A stretch of DNA of 64,000 bases, taken from assembly GCF_011761185.1 (NCBI RefSeq), contig NZ_JAAOYM010000001.1, forward strand, positions 620,001-684,000. The letters are read 5' to 3'. The notes beneath the pieces are model-generated. The model was not told the origin of the DNA and made no database searches. It saw only the letters and a program-made list of their open reading frames with translations. Source of the DNA: Saccharomonospora amisosensis. GTDB lineage: Bacteria > Actinomycetota > Actinomycetes > Mycobacteriales > Pseudonocardiaceae. Each line of letters begins with the position of its first letter. The first letter of the stretch is position 1. Below are positions 38,309-46,427 of the stretch, piece after piece. Position numbers and translations under genes: made by a program.

Positions 38309-39010
38309 ATGCTCACCGTCACCGACCCGGCAAGGGTCTACGCCATCCTGACCGATCCCCGCTACACCGTGCCCGCCGTCGCCGACGCGGCAGGATCCGG
38401 TGTCGCCTGGCTGCGGGCCAACGTTGCCAGGTTCGCGACACCTCGGCGGCATCGGCGGCTTCGCGCTCTCGCCGAGGCCGAACTCGCGACCGTGGCTCCC
38501 GGTGCACTGCGGTCGGCCGCGTGCGCGTGGCGCGGTGGGCGCACAGGGCCCGTGCCGCTGCTCGCCGAGGCGCTCGGTCTCCCGGTGGCCGCGGAGGATG
38601 TCGCGGTTGTCGCCCGGCACTACCAGCCACACACCGGGGTGCCGCCCGGTGAGGCCGACAACGCGATGAGTCGGCTCGCCGTGGCATGCCGGGGCGGGTA
38701 CGGCGATGGTGACGAGCGCACCGCCGCCCGGATAGGGCTGCTCGTCCAGGCCTACGAGCCCACCAACCTCCTCGCCGAACGTGCGGTGCGGCGAGGCGGT
38801 TCCGCCCCGGTCGCCGAGGTGCTTGCCGCCGAGGCGCCGGTGCGGGAAACCAGGCGCTTCACGCCCACCGGTGAACCCGTCGTGCTGGATCTCGCCGCCG
38901 CCGCGCTGCCGTTTGGCGCGGGCGCGCACGCCTGCCCTGGCTGGGCACACGCGGTAGCCCTCGCGGAGGGCATGGTGGAGGGTACGGCGCAGGAGGGTGA
39001 GGGCAGGTGA
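38309..39010 (+). CDS. Miniature cytochrome P450-like protein
   Basis: 233 residues from ATG 38309; leaderless start 8 nt after TAGCGT. The heme loop is intact: PFGAGAHACPGWAHAVALAE (FxxGxHxCxG). The start VTDPARVYAILTDPRYTVP and a C-helix-like RHRRLRAL resemble bacterial P450s. LLVQAYEPTNLLAE sits at the I-helix place. The K-helix ExxR reads EVLA, lacking Arg, and the segment between PVRETRRF and the heme loop is strongly shortened. Normal bacterial P450s are about 400 residues. The frame is intact with coding-like third positions, so it is not obviously a pseudogene. Its stop overlaps the lyase start (GTGA). Confidence 0.7.
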   Translation: MLTVTDPARVYAILTDPRYTVPAVADAAGSGVAWLRANVARFATPRRHRRLRALAEAELATVAPGALRSAACAWRGGRTGPVPLLAEALGLPVAAEDVAVVARHYQPHTGVPPGEADNAMSRLAVACRGGYGDGDERTAARIGLLVQAYEPTNLLAERAVRRGGSAPVAEVLAAEAPVRETRRFTPTGEPVVLDLAAAALPFGAGAHACPGWAHAVALAEGMVEGTAQEGEGR

Positions 39011-39795
39011 GCGCACGGGCATTCCACGACCTGCACGCGGCAGCGCAGCCGCTCGTGCTCCCGAACGCGTGGGACTACGTGTCAGCGGCGTTGCTTGTGG
39101 ACGCCGGGTTCGCGGCCATCGGCACCACCAGCCTCGGTGTCGCCGCCGCGCGCGGCCTTCCCGACGGGCACGGGATTACCAGGCAGGCCACCCTCGAACT
39201 CGGCCACCTGCTGGCCTCGTTGCCGTGCCTGGTCAGCGTGGACATCGAGGGCGGCTTCAGCGACGACCCCGGCCAGGTCGCCGACCTTGTCGAGGAACTG
39301 GCCTCCTCGGGGGTCGTCGGGGTCAACATCGAGGACGGCAGGGCCGACGGCACCCTGGCCGACCCGACGCGGCAGAGCGGGCTAATCGCTGCGGTCAAGA
39401 CGCGTGTGCCGGACCTGTTCGTCAACGCACGGGTGGACAACTACTGGCTGAGTGTGGAGGCCGACGTGGGCGCGACGCTGGCGCGTGCCCGACGGTACGT
39501 GGACGCGGGTGCGGATGGCGTGTTCGTGCCAGGCAGGCTGGATGCCGCCACGGTCGAAGCGCTCGTGGCCGGGACGGCGGTGCCGCTGAACGTGTTGTAC
39601 CTGCCGGATGGCCTCGGTACCGGTGAGCTGGCCGGGTTGGGTGTGCGCAGGATCAGCACGGGCTCGCTGCTGTTTCGCACGGCGGTGGCCGCCGCCGTAC
39701 GGGCGGCGAGGACCGTCCGCGACGGTGGTACACCTTCCGAGAGGGCGCCCGGCTACGCCGACATCCAACGACTCTGCGATCGTAAGGTATGCTAA
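39007..39795 (+). CDS. Isocitrate lyase / PEP mutase superfamily enzyme
   Basis: 262 residues from GTG 39007, overlapping the mini-P450 stop. TIM-barrel superfamily motifs: PLVLPNAWDYVSAALLVDAG, AIGTTSLGVAAARGLPDG, SVDIEGGF (metal-binding Asp), GVNIEDG, VNARVDNYWL. It lacks the KKCGH loop of true isocitrate lyase, so a C-C or P-C bond lyase or hydrolase acting on another 2-oxo or carboxy acid is more likely. Tight coupling to the P450-like gene suggests both act on the same compound. Confidence 0.85.
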   Translation: MSARAFHDLHAAAQPLVLPNAWDYVSAALLVDAGFAAIGTTSLGVAAARGLPDGHGITRQATLELGHLLASLPCLVSVDIEGGFSDDPGQVADLVEELASSGVVGVNIEDGRADGTLADPTRQSGLIAAVKTRVPDLFVNARVDNYWLSVEADVGATLARARRYVDAGADGVFVPGRLDAATVEALVAGTAVPLNVLYLPDGLGTGELAGLGVRRISTGSLLFRTAVAAAVRAARTVRDGGTPSERAPGYADIQRLCDRKVC

Positions 39796-39799
39796 GGAT

Positions 39800-40234
39800 G
39801 TGCCCGACCCCGTTTCCGACCGATCGTTGGCGAGCAGGCTGCGGCTCGCCGTGGTCAGGCTCAATCGCAGGCTGCGGGCACAGCGCACCGGTCAGGACCT
39901 TTCGCTGACCCAGATCTCCGCGCTGTCCACCGTGCACAAGTGCGGAGCGATGACGCCGGGTCAGCTCGCGGCGAAGGAAGGGGTCCAGCCGCCCTCGATG
40001 ACGAGGGTGATCGCCGCGCTTGAGGATGCGGGCTACGTCGAGCGCAGCCCGCACCCCACCGACGGCAGGCAGGCGATCGTGGCGATCACCGAGAAGGGCC
40101 TTGACTACGTGCGGGCCATGATCTCGGTGCGCGAGGCGTGGCTGGACGACAGGTTGGGCGAGCTGAGCGGCGAGGAGCGCGAGGTGCTCTCCAAAGCCGC
40201 CGAGATCATCGACAGGATGGCGGGCAACGGCTGA
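39800..40234 (+). CDS. MarR-family regulator
   Basis: 144 residues from GTG 39800. TATGCT (39788-39793) ends 6 nt upstream, so the transcript is probably leaderless. The winged helix is MTPGQLAAKEGVQPPSMTRV, IAALEDAGYVERSPHPTDGR, QAIVAITEKG. It corresponds by order to mycobacterial Rv0880. An MFS exporter gene starts 33 nt downstream, which it likely controls. Confidence 0.9.
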   Translation: MPDPVSDRSLASRLRLAVVRLNRRLRAQRTGQDLSLTQISALSTVHKCGAMTPGQLAAKEGVQPPSMTRVIAALEDAGYVERSPHPTDGRQAIVAITEKGLDYVRAMISVREAWLDDRLGELSGEEREVLSKAAEIIDRMAGNG

Positions 40235-40267
40235 CGCCACGGACATCGTGGGAGGCGACAACACGGC

Positions 40268-41590
40268 GTGAGTATCACGGGTAGCGAAGCGAGAACCCAG
40301 CAACAACTTTCCGCTACCCGTGAACCGGCCGAACGCCCACCCTCCTCGGTCGGCCGTGGCATGTTCGCCTCGTTGCGCATCCGCAACTACCGGCTGTTCT
40401 TCAGCGGCCAGATCGTCTCCAACACCGGCACCTGGATGCAGCGTATCGCGCAGGACTGGCTGGTATTCGAGCTCAGCGGATACGACCCTGTGGCGCTCGG
40501 CGTCGCGGTCGCGTTGCAGTTCACCCCGACGCTGCTGCTCTCGCTGTGGGCAGGTGTGTTGGCCGACCGGGTCGACAAGCGCAAGCTGCTCATCGCGATC
40601 CAGACGGGCAACTTCGTGGTCGCGGGGGTGCTCGGGGTGCTCGACGTGACCGGCCTGGTGCAGCTGTGGCACGTCTACGCCCTGGCGTTTGGGCTCGGGG
40701 CGCTCTCGGCGATGGAGGTGCCGACCCGGCAGTCCTTCGTCGCCGAGATGGTCGGGCCGAGGCAGGTGCCCAACGCGGTGGCGCTGAACTCCTCGGTGTT
40801 CAACATGGCCAGGATCGTCGGCCCAGCCATCGCCGGGTTCGCGATCGTGCTGGTCGGCACCGGTTGGTTGTTCATCGCCAATGCGGTGAGCACGCTCGCG
40901 GTGATCGCCGGGCTCGCGCTGATGAGGCCCAAGGAGCTGTTCAGTGCGCCGGGCGTGGCACGTGCCAAGGGTCAGCTGCGGGAGGGGCTGCGTTACGTGC
41001 GCGGCCACCGTGAGTTGCTGCTGGTGCTGGTGCTGGTGTTCTTCGTCAGCACCTTCGGGATCACATTCTTCACCTCGCTCGCCATCGTCGCGGCCAACGT
41101 GTTCGACACCAGGGCCGACGGCTACGGGCTGCTGTCCACCGTGCTCGCCGTCGGCACGTTCACCGGTGCGTTGGCCTCGGCGCGGCGGGGCAGCAGGCGT
41201 GCCCCGAGCGTGCGGCTGTTGCTGCTTTCCGCGTTCGCGCTCGGCGCGATCGAGACGATCGCGGCCTTCATGCCGAGCTACGTGGCCTTCGCGGTTGCGC
41301 TGGTTCCGCTCGGGTTCGCCACCATCACGTTCCTCAACACCGCCAACGCGCTGGTGCAGACCTCGGTGGCACCGCGGATGCGCGGGCGGGTCATGGGGCT
41401 GTACGTGCTGGTGCTGATCGGCGGCAACCCGATCGGCGGCCCGATGACCGGGTGGCTGGCGGGCACGCTCGGCGGACGCTCGCCGTTCTACGTCGGCGGG
41501 CTGGCTGCCCTGGTGGCGGTCGTGGTGTGCGCGCTGGTGCTGAGGCGGGCTCGGAAAGCACCTCTTGCCACTGAAGTAAAGTTAGGCTAA
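40268..41590 (+). CDS. MFS (DHA3-type) efflux transporter
   Basis: 440 residues from GTG 40268. About twelve helices; motif-A loop GVLADRVDKRKLLIAIQ; FASLRIRNYRLFFSGQIVSN and PTRQSFVAEMVGPRQVPNAV are typical of the MFS_3/EntS-like group that exports siderophores or drugs. It is co-directional with the MarR gene. Its last codons and stop lie inside a DtxR/IdeR-type iron box, which serves a downstream promoter rather than this gene. Confidence 0.88.
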   Translation: MSITGSEARTQQQLSATREPAERPPSSVGRGMFASLRIRNYRLFFSGQIVSNTGTWMQRIAQDWLVFELSGYDPVALGVAVALQFTPTLLLSLWAGVLADRVDKRKLLIAIQTGNFVVAGVLGVLDVTGLVQLWHVYALAFGLGALSAMEVPTRQSFVAEMVGPRQVPNAVALNSSVFNMARIVGPAIAGFAIVLVGTGWLFIANAVSTLAVIAGLALMRPKELFSAPGVARAKGQLREGLRYVRGHRELLLVLVLVFFVSTFGITFFTSLAIVAANVFDTRADGYGLLSTVLAVGTFTGALASARRGSRRAPSVRLLLLSAFALGAIETIAAFMPSYVAFAVALVPLGFATITFLNTANALVQTSVAPRMRGRVMGLYVLVLIGGNPIGGPMTGWLAGTLGGRSPFYVGGLAALVAVVVCALVLRRARKAPLATEVKLG

Positions 41591-41595
41591 CCTTA
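41565..41595 (+). promoter_or_regulatory. Sigma-A promoter overlapped by a DtxR/IdeR iron box
   Basis: -35 TTGCCA (41565-41570) and -10 TAACCT (41588-41593) are separated by exactly 17 bp. A 19-bp box TAAAGTTAGGCTAACCTTA (41577-41595) matches the IdeR/DtxR consensus at 16 of 19 positions and covers the -10. This is the classic layout of an iron-repressed promoter. It overlaps the end of the MFS gene and points to no protein gene. Confidence 0.75.
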
Positions 41596-41599
41596 TTTG

Positions 41600-41682
41600 C
41601 GCCGCTTCGTGGTGGGAGCGGCGGTCAGTTCGGGAACGAACGAGGCCCTGTCCCGTAACCGCGGGACAGGGCCTCGTTTCTT
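41600..41682 (+). ncRNA. Candidate iron-regulated small RNA
   Basis: Transcription from the iron-box promoter would start near 41600 and end at the terminator, giving about 83 nt. Predicted stems are CGCCGC/GCGGCG (41600-41605 with 41618-41623), GTTCG/CGAAC (41628-41632 with 41637-41641) and the 15-bp terminator. No credible ORF with a ribosome site lies inside. It ends 10 nt short of the convergent sodA coding region. By analogy with RyhB and mycobacterial MrsI it could repress iron-using genes in iron starvation. The transcript itself is inferred. Confidence 0.55.
41641..41682 (+). terminator. Rho-independent terminator
   Basis: A perfect 15-bp stem (41641-41655 with 41662-41676) and 6-nt loop are followed by TTTCTT on the plus strand. 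On the minus strand no T-run follows, so the plus-strand transcript is the better fit. It may also mark the end of sodA. Confidence 0.8.
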
Positions 41683-41692
41683 GCTCAGGCGC

Positions 41693-42316
41693 TCAGGAAA
41701 GCAGCAGACCGTTGCGGCCCGCCTTGGCGTCCTCGAATCGCTTGCCGATCTCGGCCCAGTCGAAGATGTTCCACAGCGCGTTGACGTAGTCGGGCTTCAC
41801 GTTCTTGTACTGCAGGTAGAACGCGTGCTCCCACACGTCGACCAGCAGGATCGGAACCGTGGGCAGGACGAGGTTGTTGTGGTGGTCGCGAAGCTGCTGG
41901 GTGATCAGCGTCTTGCCGATCGGGTCCCACGACAGCGCCCCCCAGCCGTTGCCCTGGATCGTGGTGCACACGGCGTTGAACTGCGCCTTGAACTTGTCGA
42001 ACGAGCCGAAGGCGTCGTCGATCGCCGCGGCCAGTTCGCCCGTCGGCTTGTCGCCACCGTTGGGCGAAAGGATCTTCCACCACACGACGTGGTTGGCGTG
42101 CCCGGCCAGGTTGAACGCCAGGGTGGTCTCGAGGCCCACGATGGAGCCGAAGTCGTTCGCGTCACGGGCCGCGGCGAGCTTCTCCAGCGTCTGGTTCGCG
42201 CCGTTGACGTAGGTCTGGTGGTGCTTGGTGTGGTGCAGTTCGTTGATCTCACCCGAGATGTGCGGCTCGAGGGCGCCGTAGTCGTAATCGAGGTCAGGAA
42301 GCTCGTACGTGGCCAT
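41693..42316 (-). CDS. Superoxide dismutase, Fe/Mn family
   Basis: 207 residues from ATG 42316 with GGAGG upstream. Metal ligands: His in [15 protein letters not shown], His in [14 protein letters not shown], Asp and His in [15 protein letters not shown]. Core motifs [11 protein letters not shown] and [16 protein letters not shown]. It converts superoxide to O2 and H2O2; there is no signal peptide. Which metal it uses is not certain from sequence. It converges with the candidate iron-regulated small RNA. A long inverted repeat lies about 90 nt upstream. Confidence 0.95.
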   Translation of the reverse strand: MATYELPDLDYDYGALEPHISGEINELHHTKHHQTYVNGANQTLEKLAAARDANDFGSIVGLETTLAFNLAGHANHVVWWKILSPNGGDKPTGELAAAIDDAFGSFDKFKAQFNAVCTTIQGNGWGALSWDPIGKTLITQQLRDHHNNLVLPTVPILLVDVWEHAFYLQYKNVKPDYVNALWNIFDWAEIGKRFEDAKAGRNGLLLS

Positions 42317-42405
42317 TGGCCCTCCTTGTAAGCGTTTCGTGCCAAGCCTTCTCAGCTGCCAACCTAGTAGCCGTGGTCGTACTCGGCTAACCGGGGCGTG
42401 CGGAG

Positions 42406-42439
42406 TTGACCTTGCTACGTCGAGCTAGGTCGAGGTCAA
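42406..42439. promoter_or_regulatory. Inverted repeat upstream of sodA
   Basis: TTGACCT (42406-42412) and AGGTCAA (42433-42439) are perfect arms around 20 nt. The minus-strand TTGACC with TAGCAA 16 bp on could be a promoter. It lies between sodA and the heme oxygenase gene. Confidence 0.35.
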
Positions 42440-42464
42440 GGTGTTGTTAGCGCCGCCACACGAC

Positions 42465-43121
42465 TCATGCCGCACTGTGTGCCGCCGTCGCGGCCGCGAG
42501 CTCGGTGAGCACGGAGATGTTCAGTTCGAACGCCAGCAGCGTCTCGTCCACAATGCGCCGCCGCTCGCCCGCGTCCCACCCGGCGTTGTCGAGCAGGTGG
42601 CGGTAGCGCTTGCGGAAGGCATGCGGGTTGCCCACCCGGGAGAAGTCGTAGAACCGCGCGCCCGCGCCGCTGATGCCGTAACGGCGCCGCAGCAGCGACC
42701 CGACCACCTGGCCGCCAGCCAGGTCGCCGAGGTATCGCGTGTAGTGATGGGCGACGTAGCCGCCAGGCCATTCGAAGGCCACCTCGCGCATCCTGCGCAC
42801 GTACTTCTCGGTGGCGGGCAACGGGCTGGCCGTGTGCCGCCATTCCGGGCCGGCAAGGAACTCGAGGTCCTCGCTGAGCGCGGGCAGCCGGTACAACTCG
42901 TCGAGCACGAAGGGCGCCCCGACCGCGTCGCAGGCCATGGCCTCGCTCGCCTGCTCGAGCGTGCGGTAGATGAAGTAGTACTGCTCCGCCAGCCTCGTGT
43001 AGCTGCGAAGCGGAAGCCTGCCGTCCAGCAGGGCGGTCATGAAGGTGGAATGGTGCGCGCGCTCGTGCACCTGCCTTGTGGACTCGCGCAACTGTTGCGA
43101 GAACGACTCGGGCACCGTCAT
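42465..43121 (-). CDS. Heme oxygenase (HmuO/HO-1 type)
   Basis: 218 residues from ATG 43121, with GGGGAGG spaced well upstream. The proximal His is in RQVHERAHHSTF near residue 19. The distal helix has RYLGDLAGGQVVGSLLRRRY, the HO signature with the flexible Gly pair. It also has YYFIYRTLEQASEAM. It opens heme to biliverdin, CO and Fe(II), providing iron. It follows a TetR gene on the same strand with a perfect palindrome between them, and sits close to the iron box and sodA. Confidence 0.93.
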   Translation of the reverse strand: MTVPESFSQQLRESTRQVHERAHHSTFMTALLDGRLPLRSYTRLAEQYYFIYRTLEQASEAMACDAVGAPFVLDELYRLPALSEDLEFLAGPEWRHTASPLPATEKYVRRMREVAFEWPGGYVAHHYTRYLGDLAGGQVVGSLLRRRYGISGAGARFYDFSRVGNPHAFRKRYRHLLDNAGWDAGERRRIVDETLLAFELNISVLTELAAATAAHSAA

Positions 43122-43138
43122 CACGCCCTCCCCGGATC

Positions 43139-43151
43139 TGACAGCCTGTCA
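43139..43151. promoter_or_regulatory. Perfect palindrome TGACAGCCTGTCA before heme oxygenase
   Basis: The 13-bp palindrome lies 18 nt upstream of the heme oxygenase start, in the gap after the TetR gene. A TATGAC -10-like box overlaps it on the minus strand. It is a likely operator for the adjacent TetR protein. Confidence 0.6.
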
Positions 43152-43190
43152 TAAAGATCGTAGGAGAGAAATCGCGGCAGGGCGAGCCCG

Positions 43191-43799
43191 TCAGCGGGTG
43201 GCGGTACGATCCACCCCGACCGCGCGAAGTACGAACGAGACCGCCGAGGCGATCGCGTCCTCCAGCTGGCCAGGCGGTACGTCCACCACCTGCCTGGCGC
43301 CAAGCGCCGCCATGATCATCGGAACGACGATGTCGGGGTCCTGTTGTGGCAGCAGCCCCGAGCGCACGCCGTCGACGAGTGCGGCTCGCAACTGCTCGGT
43401 GATGGGGTCGGCGTGGGCGGCCACCCTGCGATAGGTTGCCGGAGCCAGCGCGGACACCAGCGTGCTGCCGGGTGGCAGGTGGTAGTCCGCGAGCGTGCGC
43501 AGTTGCAGCCGCACGAACGTGGCCAGCCGCTGCACCGGGTCGGTGGTGGCGGCCAACTCCGCACGCAACCGCTCGACATAGTCGGCGGCCTCGTGCTCGA
43601 CGAAGGCGACCAGCAGGTGTTCCTTGTCGGGAAAGTGGTTGTACATCGCGGTGCGGCCGACTCCCGCCTCCGCCGCGACGCCCGCGAGGGTGATGGCGTC
43701 GAACCCGCGCTCGTAAAGCTGGTTGCGTAGCGCGTCGAACACCTTCGCCCTCACCCGCGCGCGATGCTCCGGCAGCGAGTCACCGATGATCTTGGGCAT
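43191..43799 (-). CDS. TetR-family regulator linked to heme oxygenase
   Basis: 202 residues from ATG 43799, with GGGAGG upstream. HTH: VFDALRNQLYERGFDAITLA, GVAAEAGVGRTAMYNHFPDK. The C-terminal domain is helical. It is 69 nt upstream of the heme oxygenase gene on the same strand. A minus-strand TAACCT -10-like box with a GCTAACCT half iron box (43828-43836 region) lies upstream, so iron control is possible but weak. Its effector might be heme. Confidence 0.88.
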   Translation of the reverse strand: MPKIIGDSLPEHRARVRAKVFDALRNQLYERGFDAITLAGVAAEAGVGRTAMYNHFPDKEHLLVAFVEHEAADYVERLRAELAATTDPVQRLATFVRLQLRTLADYHLPPGSTLVSALAPATYRRVAAHADPITEQLRAALVDGVRSGLLPQQDPDIVVPMIMAALGARQVVDVPPGQLEDAIASAVSFVLRAVGVDRTATR

Positions 43800-43827
43800 A
43801 CGCGCACCTCCCGAGGGCCGGAATCCG

Positions 43828-45324
43828 TCAGGTTAGCGGCCACTCGTGGACCGGCTCACCCGCCTCGGCCAGTTCGAGGTAGGCGCGCAACATCGTGGCC
43901 AGCGCCGTGTCCCGGTCCAAGCCGCGCTCCTGCGCTCTGGCCACGGTCTCGCGCTGCCAGGTGCTGCCACTGCGCCGCGCGATACAGCGCCGCTCGATCA
44001 CTCCGAGATACCGGTCGGCCACGTCGGTGGAGACATCGGAGTTCCGCAGACCCTGCCTCGCCAGCGGCAGCAGCACCCGCAACACCAGTTCGTCAGGAGG
44101 AACCCAGCCGATACCCGGCCAGTACAGCCGTGCGTCGAAGCCGTTGCGGGCACCGGTGTAGAGGTTCTCCTCCGCGGCCTGGAAGGACATCTGCGTCCAC
44201 ACCGGTCTTTCCTGCTCGGCCAGTGCCCGCTGCGTTCCGTAGAAAAACGCGGCGTTGGCCATCATGTCGACCACGGTCGGCCCCGCGGGCAGCACCCGGT
44301 TCTCCACGCGCAGGTGCGGCTTGCCGTCCACGACGTCGTACACCGGCCGGTTCCAGCGCCACACCGTGCCGTTGTGCAGCCGCAGCTCGGTCAGATTCGG
44401 CACCTCGCCCGATTCCAGCGCCTCCATGGGGTCCTCGTCGTCGGTCTCGGGAAGCAACCCGGGGAAGTAACGGACGTTCTCCTCGAAAAGGTCGAAGATG
44501 GAGGTGATCCACCGTTCGCCGAACCACACCCTCGGCCGCACCCCCTGGTTCTTCAGCTCTTCGGGCCGGGTGTCGGTCGCCTGCAGGAAAAGCGGGATGC
44601 GCGTCTCGTGCCACAGTGCCTTGCCGAGCAGGAAAGGTGAGTTGGCTCCCAGCGCCACCTGCACGCCCGCAAGGCATTGAGCGGCGTTCCAGTGCGCGGC
44701 GAACTCCTCCGGCGCCACCTGCAGATGTAGCTGGACCGACGTGCAGGCCGCCTCGGGCAGGATCGAGTCCGCGAAGCTGCGCAGCCGTTCCGGTGGCCTG
44801 CCCGCGAGCCCGGTGCCATCCAGCGAGAGCAGGGTCTGCTCGCCACGGGAGGCGAGGATCTGGTCGTTGAGCAGAGAGTAGCGCGCGCTGTTGGTGAGCC
44901 ACTTCTGGTCGAAGTGCTCCTGCCGCAGTGTCGGCAGGATGCCGATGGGCGCGATCAACGAACCCGCCTGCCTGGCTTTGGCTCTGGCCTTGTCCAGGTA
45001 GGCGTACAGATCCTGCTCCAGCCGCAGCGCGGAGTCGCCGTCCAGCGGCCGGGGCGGCACGTTCAGCTCGATGTTGTGCTGTGAGAGTTCGGTTGTGAAC
45101 AGCGGGTCGTCGAGCGTGTCGAGAACGGCCGCGTTCGACATCGAAGGCCGCATCGTCTCGTCGACCAGATTCAGCTCCACTTCAAGGCCGATGTGCTTGC
45201 GCGGGAACGAGAAGCTGCCGTCGGAGAGCATCCGCGCGAGGGTGTCGAGACAGCGCTGTACCTTGCGGCGATACCGCCCTCGATCCCTGGGATTGAAGGA
45301 GCCCGGTGCCACGTCCTTACCCAT
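43828..45324 (-). CDS. Glutamate-cysteine-ligase-like protein (GCS2-type family)
   Basis: 498 residues from ATG 45324; the frame is open to 45447. Motifs of the carboxylate-amine/GCS superfamily: KHIGLEVELNLVDETMRPSM, ELSQHNIELNVPPRPLDGD, SVQLHLQVAPEEFAAHWNAA, LGANSPFLLGKALWHETRIP, LRVENRVLPAGPTVVDMMAN. In actinobacteria that use mycothiol rather than glutathione, this large paralogue probably ligates other substrates. A role in thiol or gamma-glutamyl metabolism is likely but unproven. It is divergent from the rRNA methylase gene. Confidence 0.85.
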   Translation of the reverse strand: MGKDVAPGSFNPRDRGRYRRKVQRCLDTLARMLSDGSFSFPRKHIGLEVELNLVDETMRPSMSNAAVLDTLDDPLFTTELSQHNIELNVPPRPLDGDSALRLEQDLYAYLDKARAKARQAGSLIAPIGILPTLRQEHFDQKWLTNSARYSLLNDQILASRGEQTLLSLDGTGLAGRPPERLRSFADSILPEAACTSVQLHLQVAPEEFAAHWNAAQCLAGVQVALGANSPFLLGKALWHETRIPLFLQATDTRPEELKNQGVRPRVWFGERWITSIFDLFEENVRYFPGLLPETDDEDPMEALESGEVPNLTELRLHNGTVWRWNRPVYDVVDGKPHLRVENRVLPAGPTVVDMMANAAFFYGTQRALAEQERPVWTQMSFQAAEENLYTGARNGFDARLYWPGIGWVPPDELVLRVLLPLARQGLRNSDVSTDVADRYLGVIERRCIARRSGSTWQRETVARAQERGLDRDTALATMLRAYLELAEAGEPVHEWPLT

Positions 45325-45557
45325 GAGGGCATCCCTTTTCGTCCTCAGCCTTGGCTCCCCGACCGCCTCGGCGTTTCCCCTGCCAGGCGGCAACGTTGGC
45401 ACATGCCGGGGGCCAGAGCTAGCGGCCAATCTGGTGCCGTCCGTCAACCGTGCTTCACTTAGCGCAAGCTGGCGCCGTTCGCAGGATCGGGTTACCCAGC
45501 ATTCGGAGCACTGACCCCTGTACGCGCGGAGGATGCGAAACTCGGCAGGTGGCCCAG

Positions 45558-46427
45558 ATGATCTACGTCAACGAGGCGGCCGATCCCCGACTCGACGACT
45601 TCCGTGACCTCACCACCGCCGATCGCAGGCCGGACCGGCCGGGTGGTAGGGGTCTGGTGATCGCCGAGGGGACCGTGGTGGTGCGCAGGCTGCTCGCCTC
45701 GCCGTACCGGCCACTCGCCGTACTCGGCGTGCGGCGAAGAGTCGAGGAACTGGCCGACGATCTGGCCGAGTTGACGGTACCCGCCTATGTCACTTCCTCG
45801 GAGGTGATGGCCGCGGTCGTTGGGTTCCACCTCAACCGCGGCGTGCTCGCCGTCGCCGACCGGGTGCCGCCGCCGACGGTCGAGAGTGTCGTCGCCGACG
45901 CCAGGGTGCTCGCCGTGCTGGAGGGCGTCGGCGACCACGAGAACCTGGGTTCACTTTTTCGCAACGCGGCCGCGTTCGGCGTTGACGGCGTGCTGCTCGG
46001 GCCCGGCTGCGCCGACCCGCTGTACCGGCGCAGCGTTCGGGTCTCAATGGGCAACGTGCTTCGGGTGCCGTTCACCGCGCTGCCCGACTGGCCGAGGGCA
46101 CTGCTGGGGCTGCGCCGGCGCGGGTTCACCGTCGCGGCGCTGACCCCGAGACCCGACGCGGTCGACTTGCGTAGGCTGCCTGACGGCGCGACAGGCAGGG
46201 TGGCGGTGTTGCTCGGGTCGGAGGGGCACGGCCTTTCGGAGCAGGCGATCGCGGCGGCGGAGCTGGCCGTGCGCATTCCGATGGCACCGGGTGTCGACTC
46301 GCTCAACGTGGCGACGGCGGCCGCGGTCGCCTTCTACGAGCTGACGGCGCTCGCGCACCCGGGTCACCCGGCGATCGCGACGCCTCGACCGCGGCAGCGA
46401 ACTGATGGGGGAACGGTTGGCCAGTGA
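45558..46427 (+). CDS. SpoU/TrmH-family rRNA or tRNA 2'-O-methyltransferase
   Basis: 289 residues from ATG 45558 with AGGTGG upstream; GTG 45549 is an alternative. An N-terminal substrate-binding part (GLVIAEGTVVVRRLLASPYR) precedes the SPOUT knot: LEGVGDHENLGSLFRNAAAF, VAVLLGSEGHGLSEQAI, IPMAPGVDSLNVATAAAVAF. It methylates ribose in rRNA or tRNA using SAM. It corresponds to Rv0881 by order. Its end overlaps the DUF2537 gene by 23 nt. Confidence 0.92.
   Translation: MIYVNEAADPRLDDFRDLTTADRRPDRPGGRGLVIAEGTVVVRRLLASPYRPLAVLGVRRRVEELADDLAELTVPAYVTSSEVMAAVVGFHLNRGVLAVADRVPPPTVESVVADARVLAVLEGVGDHENLGSLFRNAAAFGVDGVLLGPGCADPLYRRSVRVSMGNVLRVPFTALPDWPRALLGLRRRGFTVAALTPRPDAVDLRRLPDGATGRVAVLLGSEGHGLSEQAIAAAELAVRIPMAPGVDSLNVATAAAVAFYELTALAHPGHPAIATPRPRQRTDGGTVGQ

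Noticed and set aside
38309-39010. Mini-P450 as a pseudogene
   Set aside because: The frame is uninterrupted, overlaps the next gene by GTGA, has its own -10 and operator, and keeps the heme loop. Decay cannot be excluded but is less likely.
41597-42331. Plus-strand 244-codon frame downstream of the iron box
   Set aside because: It runs antisense through sodA, starts with TTG without a ribosome site, and passes through a strong terminator. An untranslated RNA is a better reading.
42377-42395. Iron box in the sodA upstream region
   Set aside because: Only the half GGCTAACC (42385-42392) is present; the other half does not match. Not enough for an IdeR site.
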